A DNA stretch of 13,789 nt from Lachnospiraceae bacterium (GCA_900771995.1 CAAGQC010000108.1:1-13789), one strand, 5' to 3'; positions 1 to 6,475 are shown, counted from the stretch's first letter. Notes: generated from the sequence alone by a model not told the origin. Numbers and translations are program-made.

Positions 1-75
1 GCAAAAAACAATGCTCACGTCGAACAATAATTTTCGTCGTGAGCATTTGTTAACTAATTAATTAAATTTCTATTT
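1..75. repeat. Left copy of a 75-bp perfect inverted repeat
   Basis: Bases 1-75 are the exact reverse complement of bases 13715-13789; the match ends at base 75, inside the stop codon of pyrG. The repeat holds an intrinsic terminator (entered separately) and an AT-rich near-palindrome at 50-65 with one mismatched pair. No transposase, target-site duplication or partial ORF is attached to it. It may be a dispersed chromosomal repeat at which an assembly stopped, or a real pair of inverted repeats bounding the segment; the sequence alone cannot decide. Confidence 0.95.
3..47 (-). terminator. Intrinsic terminator of pyrG, inside the repeat
   Basis: Read leftward after the pyrG stop, a 10-bp perfect stem (arms at 38-47 and 10-19) continues through one A-A mismatch into a 4-bp CGAA/TTCG stem (33-36 with 21-24) and closes on an 8-base loop. 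The 3' arm is followed after one G by six U (complement of 3-8). This is a strong Rho-independent terminator about 26 bases past the stop codon. The same terminator ends the gene at the other end of the window. Confidence 0.88.
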
Positions 76-1684
76 ACTTCTGGCGCTTATTCTTCAATGC
101 GGCCTCCACAAATCCCTTGAACAGCGGATGAGGTCTGTTGGGGCGGGACTTGAGTTCGGGGTGTCCCTGGGTGGCTACGAAGAAGGGATGCTCGGTAAGC
201 TCACACATCTCCACGATACGTCCGTCGGGGGACAGGCCGGAGAGACGCAGGCCGTTCTCGGTGAGGACAGCGCGGTAGTCGTTGTTGACCTCATAACGAT
301 GACGATGTCTCTCGGAGATATTCTCCTGTCCGTAGAGCTGGTAAGCACGGGATTCCTTGTCCAATACGCAGGGGTATGCGCCCAGTCTTAAAGTACCGCC
401 GATATCCTCCACACCGTTCTGATCCGGCATCAGGGCGATCACGGGATGTGTGGTGTTGGGATCCAGTTCCACGCTGTGAGCATCCTTGTAACCGATGACA
501 TTTCTCGCATATTCCACGATGGTCAGCTGCATTCCCAGACACAGCCCCAGGAAAGGAACGCCATGGGTTCGCGCGTACTGAATGGCCAGGATCTTGCCCT
601 CGATACCGCGGGAGCCGAAACCGCCGGGTACCAGAACTCCGCTACAATCGCTCAGCAGTTCTTCTACATTTTCCGGTGTTACGGTCTCGGAATCGATCCA
701 TTTGATGTGGACCGTTGCATGATTGGTGATACCGCCATGCTTCAGGGCCTCTACGACACTGATATAGGCATCATGCAGGGAGACATATTTTCCGACCAGA
801 GCTACCTGTACTTCGTCGGTGGGATGACGCAGATCCTCCACCATCTTCTTCCAGTCTGTCAGATCCGGTTCCGGACAATCCAGATGTAAACATTCACAGG
901 CTACCTGTGCCAGATGCTCTTTTTCCATGGCCAGAGGAGCCTCATACAGATATTCCACATCCAGATTCTGCAATACATGACTCTGGGGCACATTACAGAA
1001 CAGAGCGATCTTGTCTTTGATGGACTGATCCAGAGGATGCTCGCTTCGGCAGACGATGATGTCCGGCTGGATGCCCATACCCTGTAAATCCTTGACGCTG
1101 GCCTGAGTGGGCTTGGTCTTTAATTCCTGAGAAGCGCTCAGGTAAGGGATCAGGGTTACATGGATCAGAATGGCATTGTCATGGCCTACCTCATGCTGGA
1201 ACTGACGGATGGACTCCAGAAAAGGCTGGCTCTCGATGTCGCCGACGGTTCCGCCTACCTCAATGATGGCAATGCGGGTCTCATCATCGGTAAAGTTACG
1301 ATAGAAACGGCTCTTGATCTCGTTGGTGATATGGGGAATGACCTGAACGGTACCTCCGCCGTAGTCACCACGGCGCTCCTTCTGCAATACGGACCAGTAG
1401 ACCTTACCGGTGGTAACATTGGAATTCTTATCCAGGTTCTCATCAATAAAACGCTCGTAATGTCCCAGATCCAGGTCGGTCTCCGTGCCGTCCTCCGTGA
1501 CGAATACTTCACCGTGCTGGATGGGGTTCATGGTGCCGGGATCAATATTGATATAAGGGTCAAATTTCTGCATGGTTACTTTGTAACCTCTTGCCTTTAA
1601 CAGTCTTCCCAGGGAAGCTGCGGTAATTCCTTTTCCCAGACCGGATACGACTCCTCCGGTCACAAACACGTACTTTACTGCCAT
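74..1684 (-). CDS. pyrG: CTP synthase (glutamine-hydrolysing)
   Basis: Converts UTP to CTP using ATP and glutamine-derived ammonia, the last step of pyrimidine nucleotide synthesis; cytosolic tetramer. The product is 536 residues, normal for the family. The N-terminal synthetase domain begins MAVKYVFVTGG and has the P-loop-like GGVVSGLGKG at 10-19. The C-terminal class I glutamine amidotransferase domain has oxyanion-loop PGGFG (353-357), nucleophile Cys382 in GLCLGMQL, and His508/Glu510 in QGHPE. The reading frame is open to 1717, but the ATG at 1684 is chosen because AAAGGAGGAG lies 6 bases before it and the protein then starts as known CTP synthases do. It follows the DUF1846 gene on the same strand after 120 bases containing a hairpin, and ends at the terminator repeat. 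All catalytic residues are present. Confidence 0.98.
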   Translation of the reverse strand: MAVKYVFVTGGVVSGLGKGITAASLGRLLKARGYKVTMQKFDPYINIDPGTMNPIQHGEVFVTEDGTETDLDLGHYERFIDENLDKNSNVTTGKVYWSVLQKERRGDYGGGTVQVIPHITNEIKSRFYRNFTDDETRIAIIEVGGTVGDIESQPFLESIRQFQHEVGHDNAILIHVTLIPYLSASQELKTKPTQASVKDLQGMGIQPDIIVCRSEHPLDQSIKDKIALFCNVPQSHVLQNLDVEYLYEAPLAMEKEHLAQVACECLHLDCPEPDLTDWKKMVEDLRHPTDEVQVALVGKYVSLHDAYISVVEALKHGGITNHATVHIKWIDSETVTPENVEELLSDCSGVLVPGGFGSRGIEGKILAIQYARTHGVPFLGLCLGMQLTIVEYARNVIGYKDAHSVELDPNTTHPVIALMPDQNGVEDIGGTLRLGAYPCVLDKESRAYQLYGQENISERHRHRYEVNNDYRAVLTENGLRLSGLSPDGRIVEMCELTEHPFFVATQGHPELKSRPNRPHPLFKGFVEAALKNKRQK

Positions 1685-1690
1685 AATTTT

Positions 1691-1700
1691 CTCCTCCTTT
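1691..1700 (-). promoter_or_regulatory. Ribosome binding site that sets the pyrG start
   Basis: On the minus strand this reads AAAGGAGGAG, close to a perfect anti-16S match, six bases before the ATG at 1684. The in-frame ATG 33 bases further upstream has no comparable site, so the shorter protein is preferred. Confidence 0.9.
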
Positions 1701-1727
1701 TGATATACAAGAAACAATTTATAATAT

Positions 1728-1767
1728 AAAAAGAGCGAGGAACTCCCCTTGGGGAGCGCCTTCGCTC
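1728..1767 (-). terminator. Terminator or attenuator between the DUF1846 gene and pyrG
   Basis: On the minus strand GAGCGA (1767-1762) pairs with TCGCTC (1738-1733), and an inner CTCCC/GGGAG stem closes on a four-base loop; the 3' arm is followed by five U (1732-1728). It terminates transcripts leaving the DUF1846 gene. It also lies only about 45 bases before the pyrG start codon, so it could act as a pyrG leader attenuator (see findings). A weak promoter candidate lies upstream at 1782-1787 (TATAAA on the minus strand) without a recognisable -35 box. Confidence 0.82.
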
Positions 1768-1804
1768 AATAACTGCCATAATTTATAGTAGAATGACAAA
1801 ATGT

Positions 1805-3289
1805 TTAGTTGTGATAAAGCTTTTGGTTCTGATAATGAGGTTCGCATGTCAGATTCACACCTAATTTGCGGAAGGTATTTATGTCGATCTGGGACAGAAT
1901 CACGCTGGAGTGTACTTCGGAACCTTTCAGGTTCTTCAACTGCTCCACAGCAGCCTTCGCGGTATCATCCGTAGCCGCACAGATGGAAAGGGCGATCAGC
2001 GTCTCATCCGTATGCAGTCTAGGATTGCGGTTCCCCAGATAATTCGTCTTCAGATCCTGAATAGGTCCGATGGCGGTGGGTGAGATCAGCTGTACTTCGT
2101 CCGGAATGCCGGCCAGAGCTTTCAAGGCATTCAGCAACAATGCGGAAGAAGCACCCAGCAGAGTACTGGTACGTCCGGTGAGGACTCTGTCGTCCGGAAG
2201 TTGGATCGCAGCTGCCGGTTCTCCGGTGGTCTCTGCTTTGATATTGGCTGCGCTGACTACTGCACGATCGTCGATGGTGACACCTGCCTGCTTCATGAGA
2301 AGCTCCAGTTTTAAGATCTGATCGTCACTGGCGGTACCCTGGCGCTTCTGGCACAGAGTATTGTAGTAGCGGCGGATGATTTCCTGTTTGGCGGCCTCGC
2401 GGACGGCTTCGTCGTCTACGATACCGAAGCCTGCCATATTGACACCCATGTCAGTAGGAGACTTGTAAGGGCAGCTGCCCATGATCTTCTCGAACATAGC
2501 GCTGACTACGGGGAAGATCTCCACGTCACGATTGTAGTTGATCGTGGTCTCACCGTAAGCTTCCAGATGGAAGGGATCGATCATATTGACATCGTTCAAG
2601 TCTGCGGTAGCGGCTTCATACGCCAGGTTTACCGGATGCTTTAACGGAATGTTCCAGATTGGGAAGGTCTCATACTTGGCATAACCGGCCCTGATGCCTC
2701 TTTTGTATTCATGATACAGCTGGGAGAGACAGGTAGCCATCTTGCCACTTCCGGGTCCGGGAGCAGTCACCACCACCAGAGAACGGGTGGTCTCAATATA
2801 ATCGTTTTTACCGTAACCTTCATCACTTACGATGAACGGAATATTGGAAGGATATCCGGGAATGGAATAATGGCGGTATACCTTCATTCCCAGAGATTCC
2901 AGTTTTTTCTGATAAGCAATGGCGCTGGGCTGGCCGGCAAAACGGGTCAGACACACGCTACCGACATACAGGCCGTAGCCGCGGAAAGCATCGATCAGAC
3001 GTAACACGTCCAGATCATAAGTAATGCCAAGATCGGAACGAACCTTATTCTTCTCGATATCTGCTGCATTAATGACGATGACGATCTCCGCCTCGTCCTT
3101 CAGCTGTGCCAGCATGTTGATCTTGCTGTCCGGATGGAAACCGGGCAATACGCGGGATGCGTGATAATCGTCGAACAGCTTGCCGCCGAACTCCAGATAC
3201 AGCTTACCGCCGAATTTCGCGATGCGCTCCTTGATCTTCTCAGACTGCATGCTGAGGTATTTGTCATTGTCAAAACCTATCTTGTACAT
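1805..3289 (-). CDS. DUF1846 (UPF0371) family protein
   Basis: Conserved Firmicutes protein of 494 residues whose biochemical role I cannot state. It is recognised from its start MYKIGFDNDKYL, the stretch SVCLTRFAGQPSA (111-123) and APGPGSGKMATCLSQLYHEY (176-195). The GPGSGKM segment resembles a phosphate-binding P-loop, although a nucleotide substrate is not proven for the family. There is no signal peptide or membrane segment, so it is probably cytosolic. The frame is open to 3424, but the upstream part translates the promoter region. The ATG at 3289 is preferred because AGAAAGGTG precedes it and the length then fits the family. A TATAAT box lies about 50 bases upstream. It is transcribed towards pyrG, with a terminator hairpin between them. 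Frame and motifs appear intact. Confidence 0.9.
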   Translation of the reverse strand: MYKIGFDNDKYLSMQSEKIKERIAKFGGKLYLEFGGKLFDDYHASRVLPGFHPDSKINMLAQLKDEAEIVIVINAADIEKNKVRSDLGITYDLDVLRLIDAFRGYGLYVGSVCLTRFAGQPSAIAYQKKLESLGMKVYRHYSIPGYPSNIPFIVSDEGYGKNDYIETTRSLVVVTAPGPGSGKMATCLSQLYHEYKRGIRAGYAKYETFPIWNIPLKHPVNLAYEAATADLNDVNMIDPFHLEAYGETTINYNRDVEIFPVVSAMFEKIMGSCPYKSPTDMGVNMAGFGIVDDEAVREAAKQEIIRRYYNTLCQKRQGTASDDQILKLELLMKQAGVTIDDRAVVSAANIKAETTGEPAAAIQLPDDRVLTGRTSTLLGASSALLLNALKALAGIPDEVQLISPTAIGPIQDLKTNYLGNRNPRLHTDETLIALSICAATDDTAKAAVEQLKNLKGSEVHSSVILSQIDINTFRKLGVNLTCEPHYQNQKLYHN

Positions 3290-3340
3290 TGCTGACACCT
3301 TTCTCTGCGGATCTTTGCAACTAAAATCCCATGATGTTCT

Positions 3341-3346
3341 ATTATA
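3341..3346 (-). promoter_or_regulatory. -10 box of the DUF1846 gene promoter
   Basis: The minus strand reads a perfect TATAAT here, placing a start of transcription near 3334 and a leader of about 45 bases before the ATG at 3289. No good -35 box exists at 16-18 bases spacing (TAGATT at best), so the promoter may need an activator or be moderate in strength. Confidence 0.5.
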
Positions 3347-3411
3347 GTTTAGTGTTTCCCAAAAATCTACTGGAAAGTAAGAAAATTTTTGGAAATCATT
3401 ATTATATCTAA

Positions 3412-3454
3412 CAATTTTAAGCAAATAATCACATAATGAGCAATTTTAAACAAA
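3412..3454. repeat. Direct repeat between two divergent promoters
   Basis: CAATTTTAAGCAAA (3412-3425) and CAATTTTAAACAAA (3441-3454) match at 13 of 14 bases and start 29 bases apart, near three helical turns. They sit between the leftward -10 box at 3341-3346 and the rightward -10 box at 3467-3472, so they are placed like operators for a shared regulator. The region is AT-rich and the match could be chance. No regulator gene is present in the window. Confidence 0.45.
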
Positions 3455-3472
3455 GCGTTCCTTTTCTATAAT
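3444..3472 (+). promoter_or_regulatory. Promoter candidate of the GH94-NagA mosaic gene
   Basis: A perfect TATAAT at 3467-3472 is preceded at 17 bases by TTTTAA (3444-3449), a weak -35 box. Transcription would start near 3479, about 60 bases before the TTG start codon. The promoter probably belonged to the original phosphorylase gene. Confidence 0.45.
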
Positions 3473-3541
3473 GAAATTACAATCAAACAGAACCAAAAAA
3501 GTTCTGAAAAAGCAAAAAACTATATACGGGAGGGACGCGTT

Positions 3542-4414
3542 TTGCAATACGGCTATTTCGATAATAAAAAAAGAGAATACGTCATCGACAACGAGGCTCT
3601 GCCCTGTTCCTGGACGAATTATCTGGGTGTCGAGGACATGGCGGCAGTCATCAACCACACGGCGGGAGGTTATCTGTTCTACAAGACGCCCGAGTATCAC
3701 AGGATCAGCCGTTTCCGTGGGAATGGGGTACCCATGGACCGGCCGGGATTCTATGTCTACATCAGAGATAATGAAAAAAAGGATTACCATTCCATCTCCT
3801 GGCAGCCGGTGGCCAAGGACTTATCGAAGGCAAAATACCGTTGCCGCCACGGATTGTCCTACACCGTCTACGAGAGCGAATATGACGGACTGGCATCTTC
3901 ACAGACCATGGTCATTCCACGCGGGGAAAATGTGCTGCTGTGGGATGTAAAGATGCTGGTGCTGCCCGGACTGGTAGATGTCCATTTTCATGGAGCAGCG
4001 GGCTATGACTTCTGCGATGGTACGCAGGAAGCCTACCGGGCTATTGAAGCCTATGAGAACAGCCACGGGATCACCAGTATCTGCCCTGCGACCATGACAC
4101 TGCCGGTAGAACAGTTAAAACAGATTCTGACAGAAGTGTCGGAAGATAAACCGGACAGTTTAGTGGGAGTACATCTGGAAGGACCTTTTATTAATAAGGC
4201 GAAAAAGGGAGCACAGAAGGAAGAATATGTCATCCCTCCCAGCGTGGGAGTGCCGAAGGAGCAGGCAATCCGTGTGGCTACCATCAATCCCGCAGTCAGC
4301 ATTGGAGTCCAGACCGAGGTCGGATCTCTGGAAGCAGGCAAATACGCCAATATCGTAATTGCCGACAAAGAGTTGCATCGCCGTCAGGTCATTCTGAAGG
4401 GCGTGAGTCTATAA
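3542..4414 (+). pseudogene. In-frame mosaic of a GH94 phosphorylase N-terminus and two NagA fragments
   Basis: A 290-residue open frame built from two protein families. Residues 1 to ~137 (MQYGYFDN, NYLG, HTAGGYLFYKTPEY, SISWQPVAK, CRHGLSY, IPRGENVLLWDVK) are the N-terminal domain of a GH94 phosphorylase, closest by eye to N,N'-diacetylchitobiose phosphorylase; the rest of an ~800-residue enzyme, including its catalytic domain, is missing. Residues ~139-231 are NagA (N-acetylglucosamine-6-phosphate deacetylase) from LPGLVDVHFHG to HLEGPF and KKGAQ. Residues ~236-290 are the NagA C-terminus (INPAVSIG, GSLEAGKYAN). About 170 central NagA residues, with the other metal-binding histidines and the catalytic aspartate, are absent. 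Start is TTG 3542 behind GGGAGG. Neither activity can survive. Both seams keep frame, so a stable protein cannot be excluded, but a deletion remnant is the best reading. Confidence 0.85.
4236..4250 (+). repeat. Small perfect inverted repeat at the second NagA seam
   Basis: CTCCCA (4236-4241), a GCG loop and TGGGAG (4245-4250) form a 6-bp hairpin. It covers residues ~232-236 of the mosaic gene, exactly where the central part of NagA is missing. It may mark the deletion junction, or be chance. Confidence 0.5.
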
Positions 4415-4452
4415 TTGTTTGTTGTGAGTTGTTTGTTGTGAGTTGTTTGTTG
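4415..4452 (+). repeat. 14-bp tandem repeat, 2.7 copies
   Basis: The unit TTGTTTGTTGTGAG occurs at 4415-4428 and 4429-4442 identically, followed by the first ten bases of a third copy at 4443-4452. It starts one base after the mosaic gene's stop codon and ends just before the terminator hairpin. No spacer structure of a CRISPR is present; it looks like a slippage-type repeat that may vary between strains. Confidence 0.9.
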
Positions 4453-4456
4453 CAGG

Positions 4457-4505
4457 CAGATGCCCGAAGCCCGTTTCTTACGGATTTCGGGTATTTGTCT
4501 GTTTT
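4457..4505 (+). terminator. Terminator after the mosaic gene
   Basis: CAGATGCCCGAA (4457-4468) pairs with TTCGGGTATTTG (4486-4497) through 12 positions, two of them G-U. An inner CCGT/ACGG stem (4471-4474, 4480-4483) fills the loop. The T-rich tail (TCTGTTTT) ends at 4505. It would separate the mosaic gene from the ABC transporter genes. Confidence 0.7.
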
Positions 4506-4518
4506 AGGATTTTGGAAT

Positions 4519-4567
4519 TTTACAGAAGAGAGAGGTGTTTTTTTACAGAATTTTACAAAAATTTACG
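4519..4567 (+). promoter_or_regulatory. PhoP-box-like direct repeat array before the ABC transporter genes
   Basis: TTTACA occurs at 4519-4524, 4542-4547 and 4552-4557, and TTTACG at 4562-4567. The last three are separated by 4-base spacers and so repeat every 10 bp on one face of the helix. Bacillus PhoP is known to bind tandem TT(A/T/C)ACA repeats spaced by roughly 5 bases upstream of phosphate-regulated genes. The array ends about 33 bases before a TATGAT -10 candidate with no good -35 box, the usual arrangement of an activated promoter. The locus downstream encodes phosphoester-cleaving enzymes, which fits. The surrounding DNA is very AT-rich, so chance is possible. Confidence 0.5.
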
Positions 4568-4599
4568 CATACATGGTATTTGCGGAAATCTTTTTTGTC

Positions 4600-4605
4600 T
4601 ATGAT
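4600..4605 (+). promoter_or_regulatory. -10 candidate of the ABC transporter operon
   Basis: TATGAT matches the -10 consensus at five of six positions and lies 31 bases before the ATG at 4637. The hexamer 17 bases upstream (TATTTG) is not a -35 box, so activation from the repeats at 4519-4567 would be expected. Confidence 0.35.
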
Positions 4606-4636
4606 AAAGCACAGATAAAACGTGAGGCAAAAAAGA

Positions 4637-5581
4637 ATGACAGCACAGACAGCAAAGACAAAAAACAACAGCAGCATAGTCCAAAACAACAGAAGACCGG
4701 TCCTGAGACGACCGGGGAGACGGAAGAAAATTCCGGTATTACCTTATCTGTTGATTCTGCCGGCAATGCTGCTTTTTATAGTATTTAATTATTATCCCTT
4801 TTTTAAAGCAGTGTTTCTGTCTTTCACCTTAACGGATAAGACGGGACACTTTGCCAAATGGGTTGGCTTATCCAACTGGATCCGGATCCTTGCGAAAAGT
4901 TCTTTCTGGCAGGTGATCTGGATCACGGTGAAGATGGCGGCAATCAATCTGGTATTCACTTATCTGATTGCCTTATTGTTTGCACTGCTGGCAATGAAGA
5001 AAACCCGGTTTTCCAAAATCTACCAGACGATGTACGCATTGCCTATGGCAATCGCTTCCTCTCCGGCAGCAGCAATTTTTCTGTTTATCTACCGGCAGAA
5101 AAACGGACTTCTGAATGAACTGCTGGGAGGCGCGGAGATCGGGTGGACCACACAGATGCCCTACGCACTGTGGGCGGTATGCGCCATGACGATCTGGATG
5201 CATGTGGGAGTCAGCTTCATCTTCCTGTTGGTGGGATTCCGCAATGTATCGGAGGAGGTACTGGAGAGTGCCAGACTGGACGGTGCAGGTCCGTTACAGA
5301 GGGTTCGGTATATTCTGCTTCCTATGTCGTCAGCTCAATTATTTTTTGTATTGTTTTTGAATATATCCAGTTCGTTTCGGTGTTTTGCCCAGATCAAACT
5401 TCTGACGAACGGCGGACCTGCCAACGGAACGAAGAATCTGATTTACTATATTTATGAGAATGCCATTATCAACGGGAGGTTTGAGACAGCATGTGTACAG
5501 GCGATGTTTCTGTTTCTGTTAATACTGATTTTAACGGGGGTACAGTTTGCACTGGAGAAAAAGACCGTATTCTATCAATAA
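4637..5581 (+). CDS. ABC transporter permease, MalF/UgpA type
   Basis: Inner-membrane channel subunit of a CUT1-family importer, 314 residues. A basic 30-residue cytoplasmic tail (RRPVLRRPGRRKK) precedes the first membrane segment (LPYLLILPAMLLFIVF, 35-50), and about five more hydrophobic segments follow. The ATPase-docking EAA loop is at 208-230 (EVLESARLDGAGPL, then ILLP). The C-terminal segment (LLTNGGPANGT) is typical of this family. A GTG at 4622 is in frame but has no ribosome site; the ATG at 4637 has GAGG nine bases upstream and is preferred. It is followed by, and probably coupled to, a MalG/UgpE-type permease and a UgpB-like binding protein. No ATPase gene is nearby, so a shared ATPase (as MsmK or UgpC) is presumably encoded elsewhere. 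Substrate is not predictable from the permease; neighbours suggest a phosphorylated organic compound. Confidence 0.92.
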   Translation: MTAQTAKTKNNSSIVQNNRRPVLRRPGRRKKIPVLPYLLILPAMLLFIVFNYYPFFKAVFLSFTLTDKTGHFAKWVGLSNWIRILAKSSFWQVIWITVKMAAINLVFTYLIALLFALLAMKKTRFSKIYQTMYALPMAIASSPAAAIFLFIYRQKNGLLNELLGGAEIGWTTQMPYALWAVCAMTIWMHVGVSFIFLLVGFRNVSEEVLESARLDGAGPLQRVRYILLPMSSAQLFFVLFLNISSSFRCFAQIKLLTNGGPANGTKNLIYYIYENAIINGRFETACVQAMFLFLLILILTGVQFALEKKTVFYQ

Positions 5582-6390
5582 TAAAAAGAACCGTGCCGGA
5601 GATCATCAAGATGCTCTTAGGCCTTTTGTTTATTGCACCACTGATTATAGGCATTTTGTTTTCCTTTCAGAGTGAGCAGGAGCTGGGAACGTATCCGCTA
5701 CATCTGTTATCAGATGCTCCGACCTTGCAGAACTACCTGGAAGTGATCAAAGCAGTGCCGCTTTTCAGTTATCTGCTGAATTCCGGAATCGTATGTCTGA
5801 TCTCCATTGCGGCACAGATCGTGATTGCCTGTCTGGCAGCCTACGGATTTGTATTTTTCGAATTCCCCATGAAAAAGCTGCTGTTCAGTCTGGTACTGGC
5901 TACAACCATGATTCCGGGAGAGGTAGTCGTGATCACGAATTACACAACAATTCAGAGCCTGCATCTGACGAATACCTACGCAGGACTGGTGGTGACTTCG
6001 CTAATCTCCGGAACTTCCATTTTCCTGATGCGGCAGTTTTTCATGACCATTCCCAAAGATTACAAGGAAGCGGCCGTGCTGGACGGCTGTGGGGAAATGC
6101 GTTTTCTGTTCCATATTATATTACCGATGTCCAAACCTACGATTTCGTCCATGGCGGTATACCTGTTCGTTCAGATCTACAATCAGTTCTTCTGGCCGTT
6201 ATTGGTGACGAATACCGAGAAAATGCGGACGATTCAGATCGGCATCTCCATGCTGGTCACCGGAGATGTGGTGAATTACGGACATATCCTGGCAGGAGCG
6301 GTGATAGCGATTATTCCCGCAATGATGATTTATATCATCGGACAGGATTATATGATCCGGGGCATGACCTCCGGAGGCGTAAAGGGATAA
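5491..6390 (+). CDS. ABC transporter permease, MalG/UgpE type
   Basis: Second channel subunit of the importer, paired with the preceding permease. Six hydrophobic segments are visible, the first at LLGLLFIAPLIIGILFSF (42-59). The EAA loop is at 193-212 (EAAVLDGCGEM, then ILP). The C-terminus is normal for UgpE-like proteins (DYMIRGMTSGGVKG). The start is unsure. ATG 5491 has GGGAGG 11 bases upstream but overlaps the first permease by 91 bases, and its first ~25 residues are merely the other frame of that gene. The natural-looking tail begins near residue 26 (RILSIIKRTVPEI). An ATG at 5611 (residue 41), with GGAG ten bases upstream, would remove the tail altogether. No other ATG lies between, so a rare start (ATT 5569 or GTG 5593) is also possible. 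Confidence 0.9.
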   Translation: MCTGDVSVSVNTDFNGGTVCTGEKDRILSIIKRTVPEIIKMLLGLLFIAPLIIGILFSFQSEQELGTYPLHLLSDAPTLQNYLEVIKAVPLFSYLLNSGIVCLISIAAQIVIACLAAYGFVFFEFPMKKLLFSLVLATTMIPGEVVVITNYTTIQSLHLTNTYAGLVVTSLISGTSIFLMRQFFMTIPKDYKEAAVLDGCGEMRFLFHIILPMSKPTISSMAVYLFVQIYNQFFWPLLVTNTEKMRTIQIGISMLVTGDVVNYGHILAGAVIAIIPAMMIYIIGQDYMIRGMTSGGVKG

Positions 6391-6425
6391 TGGCGCGGAC
6401 GCGCGCTTTATCATAAAAATACACA

Positions 6426-6437
6426 CTATAGCTATAG
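6426..6437. promoter_or_regulatory. Perfect 12-bp palindrome before the binding-protein gene
   Basis: CTATAGCTATAG is identical to its reverse complement and lies 38 bases before the ATG of the binding-protein gene. The 85-base gap between permease and binding protein also holds a short GC-rich hairpin at 6393-6404. The palindrome could be an operator or part of a local promoter, or RNA structure that adjusts binding-protein level relative to the permeases. Function is unproven. Confidence 0.4.
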
Positions 6438-6475
6438 AAAAAATAATGCCATGAGGCAGAGGAGTAAAAGAAAAA

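Noticed and set aside
128..1600. Several plus-strand open frames across pyrG
   Set aside because: All are antisense to a complete, conserved CTP synthase and resemble no known protein.
3471..3950. 159-residue plus-strand frame overlapping the mosaic gene
   Set aside because: It starts inside the promoter -10 box and its translation is the other frame of recognisable GH94 sequence.
4415..4452. CRISPR array
   Set aside because: The 14-bp units are directly contiguous, with no spacers and no cas genes.
5793..6416. 207-residue plus-strand frame inside the second permease gene
   Set aside because: Hydrophilic shadow of a membrane protein gene in another frame; no ribosome site.
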